Source of the DNA: Phoebastria nigripes
Taxonomy: Eukaryota; Chordata; Aves; Procellariiformes; Diomedeidae
Length of the DNA stretch: 64,000 nt
Direction: 5' to 3'
Assembly (NCBI GenBank): GCA_035582835.1
Contig: JAYKAV010002628.1
Location: 809,298 to 873,297 of the forward strand
Part shown: positions 36,033-46,260 of the stretch, in pieces
Layout of the letters: each line of letters starts with the position of its first letter
Numbering within the stretch: the first letter of the stretch is position 1
Translations under genes and position numbers: made by a program
Notes under the pieces: generated by a model
The model's input: only the letters and a program-made list of their open reading frames with translations
The model's database searches: none
Told to the model about the DNA's origin: nothing

Positions 36033-39000
36033 AGAAAGAAAAAAGAAACTATTATTTGCTAATTTTTTTCATTTATTTCCTTTTATTTTTGCTAGTTTTT
36101 TCCCTCCAGAGCCACTGAAAACTATTTTTATATGCATCATCTGATTTCTTTGAAGTTTATTCCTTGGTACATTTTTATAAAAAATTTCAAAAAAAACCTT
36201 TACTGAACAAAACTGCCAGAATTTTTAATAGATTTCTTTATTTTTCCCTCTTTGTTGAAACACTATATTGGAATACAACATTTTTCCCCATGCAGAGTTT
36301 AAAATCTTATGTACAAACCTGCAGCAGAAAAGAAATTTTTAGCTAAAATGGGATGAGACTCCTTGAGTGTATGGTAAATCTATAATTGCATATATAACCA
36401 GGATAACTAAAAAAAAAAAAAAAAAAAAAAAAAGTTTAAGAAAGCATGTTCATCTGCAGGGCCCCAGGAGAGATTCACAGTAGTGTTTCCTCCATACTTT
36501 AAGAAATGGTAGTATCTTGCCTGGTATCCTCAGCAGTGTCCAGCTTAGGAAAATTAGACCCCAAATTCATTAAAAATGCTACTCCACCAATGGAAGTAAC
36601 AAAGGGAAGCTGCATTTTAGACAGTCTTGGCTCAGTACCATGGCATCTTGTCCTACTCCAGGATTTGACAGCCTAGTGGTAAAAACATCTGAGTCTGTCA
36701 ACACCTTAGCTCCATATCATTATTTCAGAAGATGGAGAATGATGGGTTCTGCTTACTGAATATATACACCACCTTAAGGTATGGAAGTGTCAAAAGCAGA
36801 GTTTTAACTGTTTTCTTTTCAGGGGATTTTGGTATTGTCACAAATGAGACCTTGTTAAATTATGGACGCAAGTTGTGATGTACAGTATTTATGATGTCAA
36901 GCATCATGATTTAATGCTTTTGACATATTCAGCAGTAAACAGAATGATTAAGATTTTAGGTGTTTAAAATATTTTTACTTTTGGCAATGATAAATATGGG
37001 GATTTTAAAGGTTATCCTGTGTAAATGTTGACTTTTTTAATCAGAGGTAGATGCAGCTTGTTCATACTTCTCTTATTCGAAGGGGCATTGTCAGATATCT
37101 TAAGAAGCAGTATTTGCAAAATAGTACAGAAATAGTTTAATGACTTTTTAAAAAAGTTAAAAGGAATTGCTGTTGTTCAGGACATAAGCATTGCTTTGCA
37201 ATGTTCAAATCTCGAAGTAAAGTCTAACAGTGAGTGAAGGGAGAATAATGCTTTTTTTAAGAAATGCTTTGTATGAGCAGCAGGTTATTTTTATTTCAGA
37301 ATGATGCATTTTGTATCTGACAGTGTCTCTTTAGCTTAAGGTTTCTTCTGCTGCATTTCTGTGGAGATAACTCTGACTCTTGTAAGGGTTAGTATTCATA
37401 TAGTAGTGCATCTTTAAGCACTAGGAAAAATACTTGACTGCTCCAAAGAATGTATTGGCTACTGTACAAGCAAATGTTTTTTCCACTAGTTATTAGTTTG
37501 GATACAAAATTTGGATACCATTTGATGCCAGCATAGAATCCTGTTTTTACCTGCACTCTTGAACTCTGATCTTGTCATTCAAATAGTTTAGACTCATCAA
37601 ACAAGCTACAAGGTTTGGATGTTTTCGGTGGCTTTTGGACATTATGTTCTCTGAACAGTATTGTGACTGACAGATATAACCTAGAAAGTCAGTTTAGTGG
37701 CTTTGACTGATGGCTTTGTAATGCAAGCAGGGTGGGAACAAAAGGGGTTTTTTAAGCTTACGGATTTATTTTGCCATTTAAAAATAAATCGAAGATGCTA
37801 CTTTTCTCTATTTGAGTGGGATGACTGAATTACAAGTTAAACTAATAGAAATTTAGAATTATGTTTTAATCCATTATCAGAAGATCCATTACAAAAAAGC
37901 AGTATGAAGATTTGGCTGTTTGGGCTAATGGGATAACTTTATTGATGTACTTGGCCATTTTTCTAATGTAATTTCCCCACTCTGCTTGAGTAGAAGGTTA
38001 AATATGTAGTAAATCATGTCTATCTCTCTGTAAAATGTATCTAGTGAAATTATGTTTCTCAGACATACTGTTATCAATTACCTTTTCTAAATTTGTTGTT
38101 ATGCAAATGAATGCAATCAATGTAGAAGTATTTTTGCAATGCACCTTCCAACCACTGGACAGCATTTCCCTTTCTGACCCACAGCTTCTATAATGTACTT
38201 ACATAATGTTTGAGGGCTTTTTGCTTTTTTTTCTAAAGATCTGTATTTATTTTTTTTACATTGGCCAGTTTTCAGATTGCTTATTCATCTTTAAGATTGT
38301 CCTGTAAATTTAAGATTGTTCTGTGGTCTTAAATACTAAAGCAATGAGTGTGTAGTTCATTTGCATTTTTTCTGTGATTGATTTTTTTTTTTTTTTTTGG
38401 TCTGTAAAGAATGGGCTAGGAAAGGCAGCTTGAATGAGGAAAAACCTCTTGCTACCTGAGCCATAGTTTTCATAACAGCTACTGTATGGGGAATGTGTCT
38501 TCTTGTAGCCTTAAGGACTGGTGCTTGCAGATCTTTTGTGATGAACACTGTGCCCTTCAGTAACAGTCTGCAGAATTTGTCCTTAGATTTGGAACTGTGT
38601 CCTTTAACTCTGGAAACAGTTTATTTTATTCTTCAGTACCATGTTTAGGTATATACAGGTGTTCATATAAAACAGTGATTGACACTGTGGGAAAAACTGA
38701 ATGCCAACAGTCTAAATGTGGGTGGTTCTGTCACCACAGTGCTTTCTAAAAGGCTACTAAAAATATGAGAAATAATTCCTAGCTGTAAATTACAAGACAC
38801 AGAAAAACTACTGTATTCCACGTACTTTCTTTTTTTGTGTGTCTTCTCTAGACACCATCCTTTCCTCTTGCTTTTGATGCTGAGCTTCAGTATAACGGCA
38901 CTATCCTTTTAAAGTTGGTGTTCCATACTGGGAGGTTTTTTGGCTTTACCAACCCAAAAAGCATTTTCTGTATTTCAAGGATTTTTTTTTTTTTTTCATT

Positions 39001-39050
39001 TTCAAGATAATTAAAGCTTTTTGTTCAAATAAAATCCAGTGTCCCCTTGC
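36033..39050 (+). other. LMNB2: LMNB2 3' UTR (probable)
   Basis: AT-rich, gene-free sequence follows the LMNB2 stop. AATAAA occurs at 37783-37788 and at 39028-39033, the second close to a T/GT-rich stretch that could support cleavage near 39050. A 25-base A run lies near 36410-36434. Mammalian LMNB2 also has a multi-kilobase 3' UTR. The exact end is inferred. Confidence 0.65.
39028..39033 (+). terminator. Candidate LMNB2 polyadenylation signal
   Basis: Canonical AATAAA about 3 kb after the LMNB2 stop, with U/GU-rich sequence downstream. An earlier AATAAA at 37783 could serve a shorter isoform. Confidence 0.55.
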
Positions 39051-40957
39051 CCTCTTTTCCTATTTGATCCTGTATGTGAACCACTCTTGAAGTTGGAGGA
39101 TAGTCAGCGTTTCTACTCCAGTGTCTGCTAACAGGTGTAGAGCTTGAAGGAGAAATAGATTTGACTTGTCAGGAAAAAAATGATTTTAAGGCTTCCCTGA
39201 TTAGGGAAATTAACCCTTGAGTTACTTGAGCATAACTACCCATATGGATGTTCTTATTCCAGAAAAATAAGCAAACAACTTTATTCTGGATGAAATAGTA
39301 AAAATGATTCCTAAATTGTTCTTACTGGTTAAGAGGGGGAAGGAATAACAGCATAACTGCAGCAGAATAGTTAAGCCAATCTTTTCATTGTGTAGATCGT
39401 AACAGAATATAATACGATAAACACATACTACCTACTCCTAAGTTTGTACCATGTGAAAATGCTTGTGTCAGAACAAGTCCATCCATCTGCAGAACCATCG
39501 GTAACATGGTATCCTGCAGAGTGAGGTATGGTTACAGAGAGCNTCTAACATTTCATGCCACTTCTTTCTCCCTCACTTCTGTTATTTGTTACTTTAGCTG
39601 TTGTGTTGCAGTGACTTACTCCAAGTAATAGAGTGGCTATGATTCCTTTGTTGCTGCACAGCTTTATTTCCCAGTGTGTCTACTTAGGCTAGTTCAGGAC
39701 TCTAGATCTGCCCTGACAAAAACAGTAGTTTACACTGATGCATTGATCACTTGTCTTCAGCACCATTTTGCCATTAGATGGGAGTTGGCTGGCATAGTTT
39801 GTGTTTGTAGCAGGAACCAAAAGTCTCAGGAAGAAAATAAAGATCTGCTTCCCATGACCTATAATGTAAAAGCCAGACGAGCTTGTCTGCAGCTTGCATT
39901 AGTCATGAAAATTGCATTGCAGCGTGAAGCAGACCATACTGTGAAAGGAGATCACTTAACGTGCATGTTTATCCTTGAGCAACAGGACACCTCATGTTCA
40001 GTTCAGGGATCTTACTGTTTTTTATACACCCTTTTTTCTTCTTTTTAATGCTCATCCTGTATAAAGGCCCTTTAACTGCAACCTGAACAGGGGTTAGTTA
40101 GAAGAGGCTTGTAGAAATCCTCTCTACACTGCAGAACATTTGAGAATCTGTTTCTTTTGTGTGCATCAGAAAGATTTTGATGCTGTATGAAAACATGCAT
40201 GCTGTATGTTTTATATCTCTTGTAGCCACTTCTCTCACTTCCTCACTGTTAAGCCGTTCTAGCTCTTCTTTCTGTATCTTCTTTTGAAAGTCTTATCTCT
40301 AGACAAAGGCATTATCCGTATTTGATACTGGATTTTATTGCCACTGTTGGGTCCAAACCCTGCGTGAACAGGAAGCAAAGCCTTGTTGTAAACCAGTGAG
40401 TGGAAGGTGAGGTAGTGATTGCATTTTTCAAAGCATTGTTTTATCTGAATGTCAAGACAAATTATATTGGAGAGTTTCTTTTCTCACTTAAAATGGCCTG
40501 GGAAACAGAATTTTTATTTGCCCTTCAATATGCTTAGCTTTAAACCAGTTTAAAATAATTTAAAAGTGGGGTTTTTTTATACAAGACCATATTTACATGC
40601 AATTATTATTTGTAAACATAATGCCTTTCTTGAAATGCTAAGGTCTAGAGAGTGAACAGGATGCTTAATATTGAAAGACTCCGTTCAGAATAGCACAAGC
40701 AGTGAATTGACTTGGAGGTCAGGAAAATAAAATGTGTTATTAACTTCCAAATTTTCTAGTTAGCTTTTAATGAAGTGATGATTCCATGTTGATAAGGTAG
40801 AAGTTATTGTGTATTCCAGCTACCCAGATCATCATTACACTAAAATTGCAAGCAATAAGCTATTTTAAATGAGTTTAAGCCAAAATGCTTTTCATTTGGG
40901 CACAATAGTACCTTCTCCGTTGAACTCTACTTTCATAACAGTGATGCCTTGTGACTT
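39051..40957 (+). other. LMNB2-TIMM13 intergenic DNA, nothing recognised
   Basis: AT-rich sequence with no gene-like signal on either strand. Confidence 0.5.
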
Positions 40958-40963
40958 GAATTG

Positions 40964-40964
<1 letters not shown>

Positions 40965-41015
<51 letters not shown>

Positions 41016-41125
41016 ACAATCTTTATTTAGATAGCTCTGGTTCTAGGTCACTGGTCAGTTTAACTGACCACCTCCGGTCAGCTGCTGCAGATAAGTTTTT
41101 GGAAGGTTCAAGTCTTTAAAATAAG
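40965..41125 (-). mobile_element. Short poly(A)-tailed retrocopy-like insertion
   Basis: Read on the minus strand, a body of about 114 bp ends in AATAAA (41022-41027), ten more bases and 46 uninterrupted A (plus-strand T at 40966-41011). GAATTGT occurs at 40958-40964 and 41126-41132, a candidate 7-bp target duplication. The body holds a 19-base palindrome at 41052-41070. The source transcript was not recognised. Such tailed copies are uncommon in birds because CR1 does not mobilise poly(A) RNA well. Confidence 0.5.
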
Positions 41126-41132
41126 GAATTGT

Positions 41133-42420
41133 GAAAAAGGTTGCAAATTGAAATACAAAGACAAAATGATGAAAATGTTCACATGGAACTTATGAAGACT
41201 ACATAATGATCTAGACTTTATCATTTCAAAGTGTTTTTTTTTTCTTTTTAGAATATGCATGCCAAATGTCTTGTCTTTTTCAATGATTTGTAATATACAT
41301 TTTATGACTGGAAACTTTTTGTACAACACACTCAAATAAATGTTTTGCATTTTATTTCTTTCCTTCTTTCATTTAACCAACACAGAGGCCACATGGGCTG
41401 TTTGAGATGATTCATCCCAAGGGGACCTTCCTGTGTGTCCTAGAAGATATCAGCTGAATCATGTGGTGTGCTCCAGAAGCAAATGAATGCTTTCCTTTAA
41501 ACTGTACACAGATGCAGTGCTCATGGAAAGTGCTGTCCTCTCTGATCAACAGCACTGCTCCCAACAAAAGCAGAGGGAAGAACCTTGAGTACCTAGAGCA
41601 GATAAACTTCCCCTTCCTTTCTCGTCACTCCACTGACCTCTACGGCCCCTGCACTGAAGGGCTTGTTTCCATTTAGCCCACTTGATCCTGACTTGAGAGA
41701 ACAAGAGGAGATACTGAGCCCTGGCAGTGATCGATTCTTAGGAACTAGGAAATGGGCTGAAGCATTGCTGTGAGCTGCTGTGTTCGTTAGCCTAGCTCAA
41801 TTTCCAGTCCATTTCTTTTCACTAGTGTGTACTCATTATAAAATTGTACCATAGGCAACTACCACATCTTTAGCGCTAGCTGGTGATAATTCTGTGAGGT
41901 GTAGAAATGGTTTCTTTTTCAAGTGGACAGACCCACAGACAGGATGATATGGTTTCCAATACTCTCTCTCTTCTGACTGTGGGCTCTAGCTAGTGAAGAT
42001 GGGAGTAGCTTTGGCTTTAGCTCTGCTCATCTCACATAGAGGTAAGCAGCAATCTCCTTTCTGCACATCACATCTCCTAAAAAAAGCTCTATAGCATTGT
42101 CTCCCATTTGCTTCTACCAACTCCCGCAGCATTCTTATGTTCTTACTTAATGGAGGATATACCATTGCGGAATTAATGCAGGGTATGAGCCTCTTATCTG
42201 AGTGATCTAAGGCAGAGGGAACCATCATCATAGCCTCCAAGGACAGAAGAATTCATTCCAGAGAAAAGTCACCAGGGAGTTGCTCTCTGTAGGGAGCCCA
42301 GATCATAACGCTCATATTTCATGTCGGGATGTAGTTGTGCAGCATTTTTCTCTGTGCTAAAGCCAGTTTAAGTCCCTTCCTGTTGCCTCGGCATGTGGGG
42401 CTGCGCTTAAAACCCGATAC
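41133..42420 (+). other. Intergenic DNA upstream of the TIMM13 CpG island
   Basis: No gene or repeat family was recognised. AATAAA at about 41335 is not linked to a known transcript. Confidence 0.5.
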
Positions 42421-42982
42421 TCAAATGCTGTGCTGTATTCCAGCCCAATGCCCAGCCACCCGCATTCGCGCCGCTAGGGAACACGAAGCTGGGGAGTTAC
42501 TTGGCAGTCCGGGAAACCAGGCCCCCCAAGCTCCCCCCGGCCCCACCACTGCAAGCGATGCAGGTGCATTTCCAGCCCCAGGACTTACAAGCTTTCTCAG
42601 GCACACCTCCACCACAGTCGCTGGTGACACCAAAACTCATCCCGACCCGGGACATGGGCCTCTGCCCTCGCCCCCGTGCCGGCGGGGCCACGAGAAGCGG
42701 TGGGACAGGCCATCCCCTTCCCGCCCCGCGCTGGGCTGGGCTGGGCATGGCGGGGAGCAGGTCCGCCCCCGGAGCCTTCCCGGGCCCCAGCCCGCCCTCG
42801 CCGCCCCGGCTCCGGCTCCGCTGGGTCGACGTCCGCGGCCTGAGTGCCTGCACCGCCCGCTGCCGCCGAGGCGACCGCTCCGAGCACCCCGCGCCCGACT
42901 GAACGGAGCGTGGCGCGGTGCACTCTGGGAGCGGCGGTGCCATCCGGCGGCCGCCCCGCCCCGCCCGCTGGTCGCGGTGCTC

Positions 42983-42999
42983 GCTGGGAGCCGTAGTCC
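42983..42999 (-). promoter_or_regulatory. Candidate ZNF143/THAP11 element
   Basis: GCTGGGAGCCGTAGTCC is close to the long composite motif bound by ZNF143 and THAP11, common in nuclear-encoded mitochondrial gene promoters. Two central bases differ from the usual AATT. Confidence 0.5.
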
Positions 43000-43005
43000 C
43001 GGCGA

Positions 43006-43015
43006 GCCGCCATTT
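43006..43015 (-). promoter_or_regulatory. Candidate YY1 site
   Basis: GCCGCCATTT, the reverse of AAATGGCGGC, 43 bp before the TIMM13 ATG. YY1 sites commonly sit at the start site of TATA-less housekeeping promoters. Confidence 0.55.
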
Positions 43016-43057
43016 CGCCGGCAGCGTGGGGGCTGCCGCCCGCGGTGACTTTGCGGC

Positions 43058-43195
43058 ATGGAGAGCGGCTTCGGCTCCGACTTCGGCTCCGACTTCGGCT
43101 CCGGGGGTGGCGGCGGGGGGAAGCTGGACCCGGGGCTCATCATGGAGCAGGTGAAGGTGCAGATCGCTGTGGCCAACGCACAGGAGCTCTTGCAG
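43058..43195 (+). CDS. TIMM13: TIMM13 exon 1
   Basis: 138 bp. ATG begins [15 protein letters not shown] and runs to NAQELLQ. The ATG is the first in frame after the CpG-island leader and matches the human start. Donor is GTCAGG. Confidence 0.97.
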
Positions 43196-43650
43196 GTCAG
43201 GAGGGGCCGCGGGGGGTTCCGCTCGGTCCCGGTTCCACTCTGTGCCGGGCAGCGCGGGCTGCCCCGCGGCCCGGTGGAGCCTGGCCGTGCCGCTGCCCCT
43301 CAGCAGTGCGGGGAGAGGGACGCGACAGCGGCCGGTGCTCCCGGCCCGGCCCGGCGGCTGGCCGTGGCCAGGGCTCGCGGCGCCTCTCACGGCCTCTCTC
43401 TGCAGCGCATGACGGACAAGTGCTTTCGGAAGTGCATCGGGAAGCCCGGCGGCGCGCTGGACAACTCGGAGCAGGTGAGCGCGGTCGGGAAGAAGCGGGG
43501 ACCCGCGGGCCACGCCCCCGGGGCGACTGCTGAGGGCTCTCTGTCCCGCAGAAGTGCATCGCCATGTGCATGGACCGGTATATGGACGCCTGGAACACGG
43601 TTTCCCGAGCCTACAATTCTCGGCTGCAGCGGGAGAGGGCCAACATGTGA
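43058..43650 (+). CDS. TIMM13: Mitochondrial import chaperone Tim13 (3 exons)
   Basis: Small TIM chaperone. With Tim8 it forms the hexamer that escorts hydrophobic precursors across the mitochondrial intermembrane space. Exons are 43058-43195, 43406-43474 and 43552-43650, all phase 0, giving 101 residues (human about 95). The twin CX3C motifs are C52-FRK-C56 and C71-IAM-C75 with 14 residues between; these form two disulfides after MIA40 oxidation. [19 protein letters not shown] and the C-terminus [15 protein letters not shown] are near-identical to human. The N-terminus carries an extra FGSD repeat coded by a 12-bp tandem unit, plus a run of six Gly, which explains the added length. It lies downstream of LMNB2 in the same direction, as in human. 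Confidence 0.98.
43406..43474 (+). CDS. TIMM13: TIMM13 exon 2
   Basis: 69 bp encoding [18 protein letters not shown] plus DNSEQ, containing the first CX3C. Acceptor is CTCTGCAG, donor GTGAGC. Confidence 0.97.
43552..43650 (+). CDS. TIMM13: TIMM13 exon 3
   Basis: 99 bp encoding [20 protein letters not shown] through ERANM and TGA, containing the second CX3C. Acceptor is TCCCGCAG. Confidence 0.98.
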   Translation, partial: KCIAMCMDRYMDAWNTVSRAYNSRLQRERANM

Positions 43651-43762
43651 AGTGCCCTGGCTCGTGGACCAGGGAGGGACCATGTGGGGAAGGGAGGAGC
43701 AGCCAGTCCAGGTGGTTGGGGGTGAAATCCTGCTGCCTTTCCAGCCCCTGCCATGGCAGAGC

Positions 43763-43768
43763 AATAAA
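43763..43768 (+). terminator. TIMM13: TIMM13 polyadenylation signal
   Basis: AATAAA 113 bp after the TIMM13 stop in a short 3' UTR. Confidence 0.85.
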
Positions 43769-43789
43769 CCCTCGCTGAACCTTTTGCAT

Positions 43790-45860
43790 CCATTGGCTTT
43801 TATTAGCACCAGCCCCAGGAGCAAGTGAATTTTCCAGCCTTGAGAGCCACCGTGAGCTGCTTGGTTTGCCTTATGCCCTTCCCAACGGTCCAGACTGGCC
43901 AAGGCATACAGCAGCTGATAAATCCCTGCTGAAAGGGTGGCGAAAGGCAACGAGCCTTCTGTGGAAAAGGGGGGCCAAGCCAGCAACACAGTCCCCTTGC
44001 CTAGGAAGCAAGCATGGACCCATCCATCAAGTGGTTATCCAGTCCCTTTTCATCAGTGGAAAAGTTGCCACAAGATGCTCCACATGCCACACGTGGCTCT
44101 TTCTTCCCTTGTATTTGTATAGCTTTATGTGGGGCTCACTTTCGGGCTCGTAGGCTTTGACTCAGCTCAAGCAGTGTGTTGGGGAGCAGGGGTGCTCTTA
44201 CTAGGTTTGCAGCACAGCCTTGCAAATAGTTGTACAAGCACAGCTGGGGATGAAAAGGGTTGGGAAGTACTTAGGTTGATTTCTTTATAGAATAAAATGT
44301 GTTGTGTGGCTGTGATATTCTGTAACTTCTGGTTTGGCTCTGGCACAGACGTTCCAGCTTGGAGCTTACCTTCTAGGCATCATTTTTTTGAGGGAGGAGC
44401 ACTTCTGCAACAGAGGACTTGGGTCTGCTTTGGGGCTGAGCTCTGTATTGTTCTCGGCTTACACACCTCTCCTGGAAAGGTTGGTTTATGCTGTGTAGTC
44501 AGCAGTGTGCACAGCAGCTGGAAGAGGAGAGTGTTGGAGATTAAAAGTGCCCGTGCCCCTGTAGTGAGGTTTTTGAAATCCCTTCTTTTGAAGCTCTTCT
44601 GTATTTTATAAAATATTTCACCGTTTGCTGGGGCAGGGAGGGAGACGGGAAGGATGACGTCTCCTTAGCTGCTAGGACATTCAAAGGGATGTGGGAGAAC
44701 CTGATTTCATTTAATTGCCCAATGTGGTGGCTTCTATGAAGGGACTAAAGTGTTCTCACACAAGGTAAACTATTAGGAGATAACTGGATATCTGGACTAA
44801 CTGAAACTGAACTGGAGTTTCCCATCCAGATTGGGCAGAATGACTACTTGAAAATAAAGTGCTTTCCGGCCATGTTTGCTAAGGGGCCTTTTTACTTTTC
44901 TTTATGGCCGTATGAATTTTGTGGTACTGGCTGTGCAGCAGTCCCGTTTCATTGATGGGAGCATACCACAAGTGTTCCAGCCATGGATCTGAACCCATCT
45001 TGAGCTGAGCCATGCCTAGAAGCTAGGTCTCCCACCTTGCTAGTGCTCTAGCTGGGAAAGTGGTGGATCTCACTGCCAGCTGGGTTGGGAAAGAAGAAAC
45101 CTCTTGCTACACCCAAATGCAGAGCTTAAATGCCAAAGAGTAGGAAGGGGTTTTGGGGTACTAGCTGCTGTTCAGTTTTGGTGGTCGAATCTATGAGGAG
45201 ATGTCTAAGTCTGCCTAAGACTTGACACGTGAGCTCTGCAGCAGTTTTTTCTTGTGAATAAAGGTGTCTGTGTGCCTTATGCTGGCTAGTGGGACCTGAC
45301 TTCGCACTGAAGGAGTTGTGTCCTTAGGCCACTATCTCAGCACTTTGAATTTTTCCCATCTAGCTTAGCCAGAACAGTGGTCTGTGTGGCTATGCCTTAA
45401 TCTTTGTCAATTTAATCACCTGTTCCATTATGCAAAGGGATCTTGGATCGTGGGGGCATGTGAGAAGCCTGTCCTGATTCTGTAATGCAGATGAGGGCCT
45501 GTGCAGTCTTAAGTCCAAGTGTTTTAGTCCTGCCTTCTCTTGTGATCAAATGGTAAGCCAGGGGATCACCACTGAGCTTACTAGTACCAAGCATTGAGTG
45601 GAAACAGTAGCATACCCTTTCCAAAAGCCATTACACAACATAACAGCTCCATCAAGGCAGTGAGGTCTGAGGCTTCTGCAAGGGCATAACTCTGGGCTGG
45701 GACAAAGTTCACTTGTCTCTTGGCTTGGCTTTGGGATGACAGCTCGTAGACAGAGGTCAGCCAAACTATGTGACTCTCTGGCAGATGTTTCAGGCACTCC
45801 TCCAACTAGAAAGGCCACGTTTTAATGCGTAGGATGTTTGGCCAGGTCTTAAGATGGGAC
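43790..45860. other. Convergent intergenic DNA between TIMM13 and TMPRSS9
   Basis: About 2 kb between the two gene 3' ends. AATAAA on the plus strand near 44290, 44854 and 45258 could allow longer TIMM13 transcripts. No coding signal was found. In human the two 3' ends are very close or overlap. Confidence 0.6.
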
Positions 45861-45868
45861 AGGCCTCA

Positions 45869-45874
45869 TTTATT
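45869..45874 (-). terminator. TMPRSS9: Candidate TMPRSS9 polyadenylation signal
   Basis: TTTATT on the plus strand is AATAAA for the minus strand, 225 bp beyond the TMPRSS9 stop. Confidence 0.6.
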
Positions 45875-46098
45875 TATAGAAAATGTCTAGAATTGTACCT
45901 TTCTATGCAAAGCAGTTATCAAATGCCCCGGTGTCACAACTGCAGTGGGTCACACAACAATGGCATTTGCTTAATACCTGCAGGCCATCTTCACCCCTTT
46001 GCAGCATCAAAAAAAATGTACAATAGCTGAGGGGTTAGTGCATCCTCTGGCAATAACTCCTCTCATTCGTCGCCTTTCCTGAGTGGTGAAATGCAGCT

Positions 46099-46260
46099 TC
46101 AGAGCTTGAGGTTCTGCGCAATCCAGCCCTGGACAGCTGTGACTTTGGTGTAGACACCAGGGAAGTATGGCCTGGCACAGCCATAGCCCCAGCTTGTGAT
46201 TCCTGCTAGAAACCACTTCCCTGAGGGTTCTTTACATGCCAGGGGCCCACCTGCATCGCC
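46099..46260 (-). CDS. TMPRSS9: TMPRSS9 exon 18 (inactive Ser exon, stop)
   Basis: 162 bp. [20 protein letters not shown] replaces the catalytic Ser by Ala. It continues through [18 protein letters not shown] to AQNLKL and TGA. Human has the same GDAGG. Confidence 0.96.
   Translation of the reverse strand, partial: GDAGGPLACKEPSGKWFLAGITSWGYGCARPYFPGVYTKVTAVQGWIAQNLKL

Larger units (their letters stand above)
42425..43057 (+). promoter_or_regulatory. TIMM13: CpG-island promoter and 5' UTR of TIMM13
   Basis: Abrupt shift to very GC- and CpG-rich sequence that continues through the gene. Close to the start codon lie GCTGGGAGCCGTAGTCC (42983-42999), similar to the reverse of the ZNF143/THAP11 motif ACTACAATTCCCAGC, and GCCGCCATTT (43006-43015), a YY1 core. 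Both are frequent at promoters of nuclear genes for mitochondrial proteins. No TATA box is seen. Confidence 0.75.

Noticed and set aside
36409..36434. A run in the LMNB2 3' UTR as a retrocopy tail
   Set aside because: No AATAAA or target duplication flanks it, so it looks like simple slippage.
42335..43989. Long open frames on both strands around the CpG island (up to 430 codons)
   Set aside because: Stops are rare in GC-rich DNA. These frames overlap TIMM13 exons in other frames and show low-complexity Pro/Arg/Ala text without family signal.
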